A stretch of DNA of 64,000 nt from Natronomonas gomsonensis (GTDB taxonomy: Archaea > Halobacteriota > Halobacteria > Halobacteriales > Haloarculaceae), in the NCBI RefSeq assembly GCF_013391635.1, contig NZ_JACAWU010000001.1:806001-870000 (forward strand), given 5' to 3'. The notes beneath the pieces were generated by a model, which was not told where the DNA came from, made no database searches, and saw nothing but the letters and a program-made list of their open reading frames with translations. A program made the translations under genes and the position numbers. Positions 34,038-42,346 of this stretch are shown piece after piece. Position 1 is the stretch's first letter. Each line of letters begins with the position of its first letter.

Positions 34038-35036
34038 ATGGCTACCGTTCCTTCTCCGGACGGGCTACCGGTCGTCGACCCCACGCGCGAGCGCGTCGAG
34101 CGGTTCCTCGAAGCCGCCGATGTCGCAGGCGAGGACCGCCTCGGTCCCTTCCCGTTGAGCGAGCGGTCGGCGACGATGGAGACCCTCGCGGCGAACGCGG
34201 TGATGGCCGGCTGTGAGGCGTCGTCCTTCCCGGTGGTGTTGGCCGCCCTCGAAGCGTCGCTGGAGCCCGAATTCAATCTCTACGGGACGCTCGCGACGAC
34301 GGAGCCACACTGGCCGATGGTCGTCGTCAACGGACCGATAGTCGAGGAACTCGACATCAACGGCGGTGCCAACGCCTTCGGTCAGGGGTCGAAAGCAAAC
34401 GCGACCATCGGGCGGGCGCTCACCTTCGTCTACATGAACGTCGCCGGCGCGACGCCGGGGCCGACCGATAAGGCGACCCACGGCGGGCCACACAAGTTCG
34501 GATTGTGTGTCGCCGAGAACGAAGCCGAGAGTCCGTGGGAACCGTTGGGCGTCGAGCGTGGCTTCGAGGAAGACGATAGCACCGTCACGGTGTTGACGAC
34601 CGAGGCGCCGCACAACATCAACGACCACGTCGCCGACAGCGCTGCTGGCGTCCTCACGACGGCCGCAAACAGCATGGCCGTCCTCGGGGCGAACACGACG
34701 TATCTCTCCGAGCGGGCCGAACCGTGTCTCGCGCTGTCGCCGGAGCACGCGGCGACTATCGCTCGTGACGGCTACTCGAAAGACGACGTCAAGCGGTTCG
34801 TCTACGACCACGCACGGGTTCCACACGAGGAACTCCGCGACCAGGGAATGTACGACACCCGCGACGGAAGCCGACCGCGGCACGTCCCGGCATCGGAACT
34901 CGACGACGACGCCGGCGTCCCCATCTGTCGTTCGCCGGAGGCCCCCGTCGTCTTCGTCGCCGGCGGCGCGGGGCGACACTCGCTTTTCCTGTCCTCGTTC
35001 GGCGACAGTCGGTCCGTGACCTGCCGGATTCGATAG
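34038..35036 (+). CDS. UGSC-associated protein of unknown function, copy A
   Basis: A 332-residue soluble protein of no functional family I can name. It is a close paralogue of the gene at 35699 (same length, no visible gaps over the first 200 residues). Strongly conserved blocks are AANAVMAGCEAS (Cys59), NGPIVEELDINGGANA, NATIGRALTFVYMN, and GPHKFGLCVAENEAESPWEP (Cys157), followed by HNINDHVADSAAGVLTTAA. From memory, bacterial proteins with these blocks sit next to or are joined with UGSC-motif proteins. There is no signal peptide. The start is the ATG at 34038. The C-terminal 40 residues differ most between copies. Confidence 0.8.
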   Translation: MATVPSPDGLPVVDPTRERVERFLEAADVAGEDRLGPFPLSERSATMETLAANAVMAGCEASSFPVVLAALEASLEPEFNLYGTLATTEPHWPMVVVNGPIVEELDINGGANAFGQGSKANATIGRALTFVYMNVAGATPGPTDKATHGGPHKFGLCVAENEAESPWEPLGVERGFEEDDSTVTVLTTEAPHNINDHVADSAAGVLTTAANSMAVLGANTTYLSERAEPCLALSPEHAATIARDGYSKDDVKRFVYDHARVPHEELRDQGMYDTRDGSRPRHVPASELDDDAGVPICRSPEAPVVFVAGGAGRHSLFLSSFGDSRSVTCRIR

Positions 35037-35056
35037 CCCCTGCCCCCCGTGCTAGG

Positions 35057-35068
35057 CAAATTTTATTG
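35057..35068 (+). promoter_or_regulatory. TATA box of the UGSC gene
   Basis: CAAATTTTATTG is centred about 29 bp upstream of the ATG at 35093, so the UGSC gene and copy B have their own promoter separate from copy A. Confidence 0.65.
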
Positions 35069-35092
35069 CCCGTGAATGGAGATAGGTAACGG

Positions 35093-35698
35093 ATGACAGA
35101 CCAAGACGAAGAGATTCTCAACCCCTTTGCCGACGAAGTCGAGGCGAAAGGCACCGTACTGGCCGACCGACTGTCGACCGTCGGCGACGCCCGAATCGGG
35201 CTGTTCTCGAACACGAAGAAGAACGCCGACCACTTCCTGCGAGAGGTCGGCGAGCGACTCGAAGCCGACCACGCTGCCGAAGTGTCCGAGGTCGTCTACA
35301 AGGACGTGGCGACGAGTGCGGCCGACGAAGCCGTCTACGAGGAGTTGCGGGAATACGACGCGGTCCTCATCGCCTACGGCGACTGTGGCTCCTGTTCGTC
35401 GTGGACGATGCACGACGCCTTCCAACTCGAGGAGGCCGGCGTCCCGACCGTCGTCTTCTGCACCGAGGAGTTCACCACCCTGTGTCAGTACGAAGCCGAA
35501 AATCAGGGCGTTCCCGGCCTGCCAATCGTCGAAATCGAACACCCGATCGCTGACCTCTCCCCGGAAGCGGTCGCGAGTGACCGCGTCACCGACGACATCC
35601 TCACGGCGGTCACCGAGGCGCTGACCAACGACGCAGGGGAGCTGCTGGACCTGTACAAGGGCAAATACACCGACGCGGCATCGAGCGAACTGGCCTGA
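35093..35698 (+). CDS. UGSC-family protein, cysteine (CGSC) form
   Basis: A 201-residue protein of the UGSC (seleno)protein family. The family motif appears as Cys98-Gly-Ser-Cys101 in AYGDCGSCSSWTMHD, with TGT codons at both cysteine positions instead of UGA. Around it is a Rossmann-like alpha/beta layout (ARIGLFSNTKKN, YDAVLIAYGDCGSCSS, GVPTVVFCTEEF). The CxxC-like pair suggests redox or thiol chemistry; the substrate is unknown. Its stop codon (35696-35698) directly abuts the ATG of copy B, so the two are translationally coupled. Confidence 0.85.
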   Translation: MTDQDEEILNPFADEVEAKGTVLADRLSTVGDARIGLFSNTKKNADHFLREVGERLEADHAAEVSEVVYKDVATSAADEAVYEELREYDAVLIAYGDCGSCSSWTMHDAFQLEEAGVPTVVFCTEEFTTLCQYEAENQGVPGLPIVEIEHPIADLSPEAVASDRVTDDILTAVTEALTNDAGELLDLYKGKYTDAASSELA

Positions 35699-36697
35699 AT
35701 GTCCGAGATAGATTCACCCGACGGACTCCCTATCGTCCAACCCACCCGCAAGCGAGTCGAGGCGTTTCTCGATTCGGTTGACCGCGACCCATCCGAGACT
35801 GTCGGGGAGGTCCCGCCTGCCTACCGGAGTGTCTCGGTGCAGAAGGCGGCTGCCAACGCGGTGATGGCCGGCTGTGAGGCGTCGTACTTCCCGGTGGTGC
35901 TGGCGGCGCTGGAGGCGACGCTGGAACCCGAGTTCAACCTCTACGGTGCCCTGGCGACCACCCACCCCTGTTGGCCCGCCGTCATCGTCAACGGGCCGAT
36001 AGTCGAGGAACTCGACATCAACGGCGGCGCGAACGCCTACGGCCAGGGGTCGAAACCCAACGCGACCATCGGGCGGGCGCTCACCTTCGTCTACATGAAC
36101 ATCGGCGGCGCCGTCCCCGGACAGGGTGACAAGGCGACCCACGGTGGCCCACACAAGTTCGGCCTGTGTGTCGCCGAGAACGAAGCCGAGAGTCCGTGGG
36201 AGCCGCTGCACGTCGAACGCGGCTTCGACGAAGACGAAAGCGCCGTCACCGTCGTCGCCTCGGAGTCACCGCACAACATCAACGACCACGTCGCCGACAG
36301 CGCTGCCGGCGTCCTCACGACGGCGGCCCACACGATGGCGACGGTCGGAACGAACCTCGCGTACCTCAACGAGCGGGGCGAACCGCACCTCGTGTTGTCG
36401 CCGGAGCACGCGGCGACTATCGCCCGCGACGGCTGGTCGAAAGACGACGTCAAGCGGTTCATCCACGACCACGCCCGGATCCCGATGTCGGAGCTCCGCG
36501 ACCAGGGGATGTTCGACGAGGCCGGCGGCGGCTGGCCGACCCACTCCCAGGGACTCCGGGAGTACCAGAAAGTCGGTCTCGCGGCCAACCCCGAGAACGT
36601 CCTCGTGACCGTCACCGGCGGCGCGGGACGACACTCACTGTTCCACCCGAGTTTCGGCGACACTGAATCGGTGACGAAGGCGATTCCCGAACGCTGA
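35699..36697 (+). CDS. UGSC-associated protein of unknown function, copy B
   Basis: A 332-residue paralogue of the protein at 34038; similarity extends to the DNA level over long stretches (for example the codons for NAVMAGCEAS and GPIVEELDINGG). Cys59 and Cys157 are kept. It starts one base after the UGSC stop codon, an arrangement that usually means the two products work in one complex or reaction. The function is not recognised. A universal stress protein gene follows after 43 bp with its own TATA box. Confidence 0.8.
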   Translation: MSEIDSPDGLPIVQPTRKRVEAFLDSVDRDPSETVGEVPPAYRSVSVQKAAANAVMAGCEASYFPVVLAALEATLEPEFNLYGALATTHPCWPAVIVNGPIVEELDINGGANAYGQGSKPNATIGRALTFVYMNIGGAVPGQGDKATHGGPHKFGLCVAENEAESPWEPLHVERGFDEDESAVTVVASESPHNINDHVADSAAGVLTTAAHTMATVGTNLAYLNERGEPHLVLSPEHAATIARDGWSKDDVKRFIHDHARIPMSELRDQGMFDEAGGGWPTHSQGLREYQKVGLAANPENVLVTVTGGAGRHSLFHPSFGDTESVTKAIPER

Positions 36698-36707
36698 CCG
36701 CGGGTAT

Positions 36708-36719
36708 ACTTTTATATCG
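36708..36719 (+). promoter_or_regulatory. TATA box of the universal stress protein gene
   Basis: ACTTTTATATCG is centred about 27 bp upstream of the ATG at 36741. Confidence 0.6.
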
Positions 36720-36740
36720 CTGGCCTCACTCCGTTGAGGT

Positions 36741-37160
36741 ATGTTCACAGTGATACTGGCGACTGATGGTCACGAAGAGCGCGTGATGGCCCAGGCGGAG
36801 GCCGTCGCGAACTACCCCTGTGCGAGCGAGGAGATCGAAGTGGTCGTCATCAACGTCGCAAAGGAGATTCAAAGCGACGAAGGCGGGAAAATCAACATCG
36901 AGGAGTACGCCGACATGCCCGAGAGCGCAGAGAGCGCACTGTCGTTCTTCGAGTCGGAGGGCATCGCCGCCGAAGCCCAACAGCGAAGCGGCGACCCCGC
37001 CGAAGAACTCGTCCGGGCGACCCGAGAACTGGACGCAGACCAGATCGTCCTCGGCGGCCGTCGGCGCAGTCCCGTCGGGAAAGCCGTCTTCGGTAGCGTC
37101 GTTCAGGACGTCATCCTCGAAGCCGACTGTCCGGTCACGACGATTAACGGCCCGAAGTAA
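36741..37160 (+). CDS. universal stress protein (UspA family)
   Basis: A 139-residue UspA-fold protein. The ATP-binding signature is present near the C-terminus (GGRRRSPVGKAVFGSVVQDV). It converges on the TRAP permease gene 57 bp away. UspA proteins next to TRAP carriers are a known arrangement; TeaD of Halomonas, linked to the TeaABC ectoine TRAP system, is the model case. A role in modulating this carrier is therefore a reasonable inference. Confidence 0.88.
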   Translation: MFTVILATDGHEERVMAQAEAVANYPCASEEIEVVVINVAKEIQSDEGGKINIEEYADMPESAESALSFFESEGIAAEAQQRSGDPAEELVRATRELDADQIVLGGRRRSPVGKAVFGSVVQDVILEADCPVTTINGPK

Positions 37161-37216
37161 CGCGGGACTGACGACTGTTCTCGGAGCGATTCGAAAACGG
37201 AAACCCGAGTACCGAG

Positions 37217-39304
37217 CTACTGCAGCACTTTCGTGACGTATCGTCGGACGCCGTCGAAGGTGCCTCGCTGGAAGAACATCCCGACAGCGACGACGATGAG
37301 CGCTGCGCGAATGAGTTGGTCGGCGACCGGAATCAGGGGGGCAAACAGGATGCCGGCGCCGACCAATCCGATGCCGATTCTGAATGGCCAACTGAGGTCG
37401 CCGTTGAGGTAGTTGATGCTCGCGATGGACAGACACACCATCCCGAGGAACAGCACCGGGAACAGCATCGCCGTCTCGGGGAACGACCAGTACATGATGG
37501 CGTCGTTGATGACGAACACGTACGGGAGCAAGAACAGCGGCATCCCGAGAATGAGCGACTTCCCGGCGACGCGCCAGAAGTTCCCCTTCGATATTTCGGC
37601 GGTGATGATACAGGCGATGGCGACCGGCGGCGTAATCGCCGAGAGGATGGCGAAGTAGAACACGAAGAAGTGCGCCGTCTCCAGGCGGATACCGAGGTTC
37701 ACCAGCGCGGGTGCGATGAGCAACACGGCGACGATGTACGCCGCGACGGTCGGCATCCCGAGCCCGAAGAGGATGGCTGCGAACATCGCGAAGAACAACA
37801 GCAGGGCCAACTCGCCGCCCGACAGCGAAATCAGGCTCTGGGCGAGCGTCTGGGTAAAGCCCGTCTGATTCAACACGCCGACGAAGATGGCGATGACCGC
37901 GACGGCCATCGTAATCGGCGCCGCGTTGCTGATGCCCAGTCGGCACCCCTCGATGGTGTTCTCGACGAAGTTCCTGACTGCGTTCTTCTTGTCGTCCTCG
38001 AAGTACAGTCCCTGTGCGAGCGCGACGGGGAATATCGCAAGCGTCGAGAAGAACCCGGCGTACACCGGGTCGTACTGGAGAACGACTAGCGTGTACACGA
38101 GGATGGACACCGGTATCCAGAGGTACATCCCTTTAATGAGCGAACTGAGGAACGACGCCTGACTCGCTTCCGCGAGCACCGACACGTCGCTCGGCGCGCT
38201 CGCCGTCCCCATCGAAATGTCCTCGATGGTCCTGTCTTCGTCTTCGGGCTCGTCTTCCTCACTGCCGCTCCCGACGTCTTCGAGGTTGGTCAGCCCGGCG
38301 CCTTCCTTCAGCGTAATCATGTGGACTGCCACGGCGATGGTGCCGTAGAACAGCAGCGCCGGCAACAGCCCGATGGTGATGATGTGGAGGTAACTCGTCC
38401 CCGTGATTTCCGCCATGACGAACGCCGCCGCGCCCATGATGGGCGGCATAATCTGTCCGCCGCTGGAAGAGACGGATTCGATGGCCGCGGCGGTTTCGTT
38501 GCTGATGCCCTGGTCCTTCATCAGCGGAATCGTGAACGCGCCCGTCGTCGCGGCGTTTGCGGCCGCACTCCCGTTGACCGACCCCATGGCGACGCTCGTG
38601 ACGACCGCCGTCTGGGTGATGCCGGATTTGACGTAACTCCCGACCTTCGCCCCGATTCTGACGAAGTAGTCCATCGCGCCGTAGGCTTCGAGGAACGCCG
38701 CGAAAATGATGAAAATCACGATGTAGGTCGCGGCGACCTGTACGAGGGTGTCGTAGACGCCCGCGAACTCGACGGTCTGTGAGGTGACGAGCCGACGGAA
38801 CCCGATGCCGCCGTGGCGGAGTATCGACGGGAAGTACGGCCCCGCGAGCGCATAGATGATACCGACGACACCGACCGCAGGTAGAATGTTCCCGAAGGCC
38901 CGGCGTGACTGGTCGATGATGAGGAGCAGAAGCAGGATGCCGACGTAGAAATCAACGTTGGAGTATACCCCGATGGAGAAGATCGCCAGCCGCTCGTAGT
39001 TCATCCACAGATAGATGGCGATCCCGGCGGACCCGACGAGTTCGACCGGCAAGATGAGGTAGTTATCGAGTACCTTGAGCCAGCCGTCCTCCCGAGTGAC
39101 CTGCGGGTCGAACGACACCGCGACGATAGCGACCATCATGAACCCGAGGTGGATGACCAGATGCAGTTGCATCTCGATGCCGTAACTCTCGGCGAACCAC
39201 AGGTGATAGATGACTCCGGCTATCCCGAGGAGAACTAAAAATATGTACTTGGCTGTTAGCAACGGTTCCTCTGTGTTTAGCCAGGCTGGTCGGGAAGTTT
39301 CCAT
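37217..39304 (-). CDS. TRAP transporter, fused small and large permease (DctQM type)
   Basis: A 695-residue multi-spanning membrane protein of the fused 4TM/12TM TRAP permease family, the form usually paired with TAXI-type binding proteins. The DctM-like core includes VNGSAAANAATTGAFTIP and a second conserved half with FGLGMPTVAAYIVAVLLIAP; an acidic loop (about residues 360-395) connects two halves. It imports organic acids with Na+. The start is the ATG at 39304 (METSRPAWLN), with minus-strand TATA AATATATC about 35 bp upstream. The TAXI lipoprotein gene lies 1 kb away on the other strand. Confidence 0.92.
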   Translation of the reverse strand: METSRPAWLNTEEPLLTAKYIFLVLLGIAGVIYHLWFAESYGIEMQLHLVIHLGFMMVAIVAVSFDPQVTREDGWLKVLDNYLILPVELVGSAGIAIYLWMNYERLAIFSIGVYSNVDFYVGILLLLLIIDQSRRAFGNILPAVGVVGIIYALAGPYFPSILRHGGIGFRRLVTSQTVEFAGVYDTLVQVAATYIVIFIIFAAFLEAYGAMDYFVRIGAKVGSYVKSGITQTAVVTSVAMGSVNGSAAANAATTGAFTIPLMKDQGISNETAAAIESVSSSGGQIMPPIMGAAAFVMAEITGTSYLHIITIGLLPALLFYGTIAVAVHMITLKEGAGLTNLEDVGSGSEEDEPEDEDRTIEDISMGTASAPSDVSVLAEASQASFLSSLIKGMYLWIPVSILVYTLVVLQYDPVYAGFFSTLAIFPVALAQGLYFEDDKKNAVRNFVENTIEGCRLGISNAAPITMAVAVIAIFVGVLNQTGFTQTLAQSLISLSGGELALLLFFAMFAAILFGLGMPTVAAYIVAVLLIAPALVNLGIRLETAHFFVFYFAILSAITPPVAIACIITAEISKGNFWRVAGKSLILGMPLFLLPYVFVINDAIMYWSFPETAMLFPVLFLGMVCLSIASINYLNGDLSWPFRIGIGLVGAGILFAPLIPVADQLIRAALIVVAVGMFFQRGTFDGVRRYVTKVLQ

Positions 39305-39490
39305 GGCGTGTGTTAATGAGTAACTGGAACGGGTGATATATTTGTCGGGAACTCTCAGACGGAGAACACAAATGCCGTCGTCGGGCGATTTTATCGGGTT
39401 CAAGTCCGGACGAGGTTATTTGCGCTTCGGGATGGATGGCTCAGAAGGCGAGACCACGCCGTATGTCGTTCCGTGGTACCGTGCCGCGAA

Positions 39491-39500
39491 GACTTATGAC
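39491..39500 (+). promoter_or_regulatory. TATA box of the SDR gene at 39524
   Basis: GACTTATGAC is centred about 28 bp upstream of the ATG. A GGTACC word lies 13 bp further upstream. Confidence 0.45.
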
Positions 39501-39523
39501 GACACCCCGGGTACAACGGCTGT

Positions 39524-40270
39524 ATGCAATTGAACCTGGACGGCAATGCAGCGTTAGTCATCGCATCGAGCAGCGGTCTCGGGAAGGCGTCGGCGGCCTC
39601 CCTTGCGGAGTCGGGCGTCGACGTGGTCATCAACGGCCGCGACGAGGAGCGCCTCGAGTCGGCCGTCGAGGAACTACGGGAGACGGCAACGGGACGAGTC
39701 GTCGGCTGTGCGGGCGATATGACCGACGCCGACGACATCGCTCGGCTGGTCGAGACAACCGTCGAGGAGTTCGGCCGCCTCGACCATCTCGTCACTAGCG
39801 CTGGCGGCCCGACGCGGTACGCCTTCGCCGAAACCGAGGACGACGACTGGTACTACGCCTACGACATGCTCGTGATGAGCGTCGTCCGGGCGGTTCGGGA
39901 GGCGATGCCGCACCTCATCGAAGCGGAGGGCACCATCGTCAACATCACCTCGATGGTCACGAAGGAGGCCTCGGGAGCGAACGTCCTGTCGAGTTCGGTC
40001 CGGATGTGCGTCCAGGGGTTGGCGAAGGTGCTTTCGGAGGAACTGGCGCCCGAGGTTCGAGTGAACTCCGTCCTGCCGGGGCTGTACTACACGCCCCGAC
40101 GCCACGACGCGGGGGAGGCCGGCGTCGACCTATCGGACGTGCCGCTCGACCGGATGGGGGAGGCCCGAGAACTCGGCGACGTGGTCGCGTTTCTCTCCTC
40201 GGGGTACTCCAGTTACCTCACGGGGGCAGCCATCCCCATCGACGGGGGCGCGCTCAACTCGACGCTGTAA
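39524..40270 (+). CDS. SDR-family protein with substituted catalytic motif
   Basis: A 248-residue short-chain dehydrogenase. The cofactor motif is ASSSGLGKASAASLAESG, with TSAGG for NNAG. Where SDR enzymes carry Tyr-x3-Lys this one has NVLSSSVRMCVQGLAK, with Ser and Arg in place of Tyr and Lys. I know of a divergent SDR subgroup with this type of substitution, so it may be an active reductase with altered chemistry. It sits between TRAP permease and TAXI genes, so its product probably acts on the imported compound. Confidence 0.85.
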   Translation: MQLNLDGNAALVIASSSGLGKASAASLAESGVDVVINGRDEERLESAVEELRETATGRVVGCAGDMTDADDIARLVETTVEEFGRLDHLVTSAGGPTRYAFAETEDDDWYYAYDMLVMSVVRAVREAMPHLIEAEGTIVNITSMVTKEASGANVLSSSVRMCVQGLAKVLSEELAPEVRVNSVLPGLYYTPRRHDAGEAGVDLSDVPLDRMGEARELGDVVAFLSSGYSSYLTGAAIPIDGGALNSTL

Positions 40271-40289
40271 AAACGCCACACAACTCGCC

Positions 40290-40299
40290 GGGGTACCCC
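40290..40299. promoter_or_regulatory. 10-bp palindrome upstream of the TAXI promoter
   Basis: GGGGTACCCC lies just upstream of the TATA box, at the BRE side, where a regulator could act. A related core, TTTGGGTACCAAA, occurs at 47230-47242 ahead of the acyl-CoA dehydrogenase gene. Confidence 0.35.
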
Positions 40300-40302
40300 A
40301 GT

Positions 40303-40315
40303 CTTTATATAATAC
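40303..40315 (+). promoter_or_regulatory. TATA box of the TAXI lipoprotein gene
   Basis: CTTTATATAATAC is a strong TATA box, 22 bp before the ATG at 40331 and 28 bp before the ATG at 40337, so the latter may be the true leaderless start. Confidence 0.65.
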
Positions 40316-40330
40316 TGTCTCTATGTATCG

Positions 40331-41494
40331 ATGAGCATGGTAGATAGCAACAAATTCGACCGGCGGTCAGTCATTAAAACAGTCGGTGCCGGAGCAACCG
40401 CGGGGATGCTCGGCCTCGCCGGCTGTTCGGGCAACGGCGGCGGCAACGGCAACGGGAACGGAAATGGCAACGGTAACGGCAATGGTGGTGGAAACGGCGA
40501 CGGCAATGGCGACGGCAACGGCGGCGGCAGCGAGTCGGTGTCTTGGACCATCGGTACCAGCGGTGAGGAGACGGCGACCCACGCCTCCGGTGTCGCGTTC
40601 TCCTCGGTGATGAACGAGAACTCCGACCTCATCGAGATGAGCGCCCAGACGACGGGTGGTACCACGGCCAACAACCGTCTCATCGATCAGGGTGAGATCG
40701 ACATCGCCCAGTCGACGCACAACCTGCTGTGGCGTGCCAACCGCGACGCCGGCCCGTACGCCGACCCGCCGATCGAGAAGACCATCTGTCAGACGTTCTC
40801 CTACATGACGCTGGACATCTTCCTCGTCAAGCGGCAGGAGGCCTCCGACCTCGAGGGCGTCACTCAGGTCGCGGACCTCCCGGAAGGGACCAGCATTTCC
40901 TTCGGCCCGCGTGGGACCAGTGCGTGGGACGCGGCCAACGACGGTCTGAGTATCCTCGGCGTCGATGACTCCCGGGAGTACTTCGACGTGAGTACGATGG
41001 GGCTCGGCGACCAAGCCGACGCGATGAACGACGGCCGAATCGACGTCTGTACCTGTTACACCGCGAACCAGGAGACCCTCATCGGCTGGATTCAGCAACT
41101 CGACGCCCAAGTCGACGTCGACGTCCTCGAATGGGGCATCTCCGCCGACGATGCCTCCAGTGCTGACGTGCCCGTCTCCGTCGCCGAAGTGCCGGGCGAC
41201 ACGTGGAATCAGGAAATCACCCACGACCCCTACACGGCCCTGCCGCTGGGGTACACGACGGCCATCCCCGCGGATATCTCCGATGACCTCGTCTACGAGT
41301 ACACGAAGGTCCTCATGGAGAACGTCCAACCCGTCCGCGACGCCAGCGCGGTTCTCTCGCGACACGGTCCCGACTTCGCGACGGAGTGGCTCCAGCCGGA
41401 CGGCGTCCCCGTCCACCCCGGCGCCGAACAGTACTACAAGGACAACGACATGTGGGACGAGAATCTCACCACCCTCGACGAGTTCGAAGGCTGA
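40331..41494 (+). CDS. TAXI-family TRAP transporter substrate-binding lipoprotein
   Basis: A 387-residue exported binding protein. The N-terminus has a Tat motif (RRSVIK at 11-16), a hydrophobic h-region and a lipobox LAGC with Cys32, as in most haloarchaeal lipoproteins. A Gly/Asn/Asp linker (residues about 33-70) follows, then the periplasmic-type domain with WTIGTSGEETATHASGV and FGPRGTSAWDAANDG, typical of TAXI proteins. It delivers an organic acid to the fused TRAP permease at 37217. It has its own strong promoter and a T6 terminator. Confidence 0.92.
   Translation: MSMVDSNKFDRRSVIKTVGAGATAGMLGLAGCSGNGGGNGNGNGNGNGNGNGGGNGDGNGDGNGGGSESVSWTIGTSGEETATHASGVAFSSVMNENSDLIEMSAQTTGGTTANNRLIDQGEIDIAQSTHNLLWRANRDAGPYADPPIEKTICQTFSYMTLDIFLVKRQEASDLEGVTQVADLPEGTSISFGPRGTSAWDAANDGLSILGVDDSREYFDVSTMGLGDQADAMNDGRIDVCTCYTANQETLIGWIQQLDAQVDVDVLEWGISADDASSADVPVSVAEVPGDTWNQEITHDPYTALPLGYTTAIPADISDDLVYEYTKVLMENVQPVRDASAVLSRHGPDFATEWLQPDGVPVHPGAEQYYKDNDMWDENLTTLDEFEG
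40432..40540 (+). repeat. Gly/Asn-coding simple repeat
   Basis: A run of GGCAAC/GGTAAC/GGAAAC codon pairs encodes the Gly-Asn/Gly-Asp linker behind the lipobox. Such tracts form flexible spacers at the haloarchaeal surface and are prone to length variation. Confidence 0.6.
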
Positions 41495-41524
41495 GTCCGC
41501 GACTGTTCGACGCGTAGCAACCCG

Positions 41525-41530
41525 TTTTTT
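41525..41530 (+). terminator. oligo-T terminator of the TAXI gene
   Basis: T6 within CCCGTTTTTTGA, 31 bp after the stop codon, fits the U-rich termination signals of archaea. Confidence 0.5.
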
Positions 41531-41587
41531 GATAGCTACTCCCGCAGCGACCGGTGAGTTATTGTACCTGACTCTCTACGTGTGCGT

Positions 41588-42304
41588 ATGGCTCACACAG
41601 CAGTAGTCACCGGTGGGAGCGGCGGTATCGGACGCGCAACCGTCGAAGAACTCGCCGAGGACCACGACGTGGTCGTCCACTATTTCAGCGACGAGGCCGG
41701 TGCCGAGGCGGCCGTCGAGGCGGCCACCGACGCAGGCAGCGAGGCAATCGCGGTCCAGGCCGACGTGAGCGACCGCGAGTCGGTCGCCGACCTCTTCGCG
41801 GAAGCGCGCTCGGTGTTCGGCGGCGTCGACACCCTCATCAACAACGCGGCCGCGCCGCCGGAGTCGGGGTTCGAATCCCGCAGCGCCGAGAGCATCGACC
41901 GGATGGTCAGGGTGAACGTCAACGGTGTCATGTACTGCGCCCAGGAGGTCGTCGAGGGGATGACTGACCGTGGCTACGGCCGCATCGTCAACGTCGCCTC
42001 GACGGCCGGCCTCCACGGCAGCCCCTCCGACCCCGTCTACGGCGCGACGAAGGCAGCCGTCGCCGGCTTCACGCGCTCGCTGGCGAAGGCCTACACCGCG
42101 GACGGTATCCTGACGAACGCGGTGGCGCCGTCTGTGACCGACACGCCCCTGCTCTCGAAACAGCGCCGCGAGGAGGCCGCCGAACTGTTCCCCCAGAACC
42201 GCATCGCCGACCCCTCGGAGGTCGCCGACGCGATTCGGTTCCTCGTCTCGAACTCCTACGATTCCGGAAAGGTCATCGAGATCGCGGGCGGCCGGTATCT
42301 CTGA
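41588..42304 (+). CDS. SDR-family oxidoreductase (FabG-like)
   Basis: A 238-residue short-chain dehydrogenase with a full set of motifs: TGGSGGIGRA near residue 10, NNAA, and the catalytic Tyr-x3-Lys in YGATKAAVAGF. It is a 3-oxoacyl reductase or sugar/alcohol dehydrogenase type; the substrate is unknown. The ATG at 41588 gives the standard start close to the first strand. An ALDH gene follows 42 bp downstream on the same strand, so an alcohol-to-aldehyde-to-acid sequence is possible. Confidence 0.88.
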   Translation: MAHTAVVTGGSGGIGRATVEELAEDHDVVVHYFSDEAGAEAAVEAATDAGSEAIAVQADVSDRESVADLFAEARSVFGGVDTLINNAAAPPESGFESRSAESIDRMVRVNVNGVMYCAQEVVEGMTDRGYGRIVNVASTAGLHGSPSDPVYGATKAAVAGFTRSLAKAYTADGILTNAVAPSVTDTPLLSKQRREEAAELFPQNRIADPSEVADAIRFLVSNSYDSGKVIEIAGGRYL

Positions 42305-42346
42305 CGGTGCGAAAGGTTGATTCTCCTGCCGGGCAACCGGTAGCAC

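Noticed and set aside
35384-35395. A selenocysteine codon in the UGSC motif
   Set aside because: Both motif positions are TGT cysteine codons and no UGA interrupts the gene.
40432-40540. The regular GGCAAC-like repeats as a CRISPR or regulatory repeat
   Set aside because: The repeats are in frame and encode a Gly/Asn linker directly after the lipobox.
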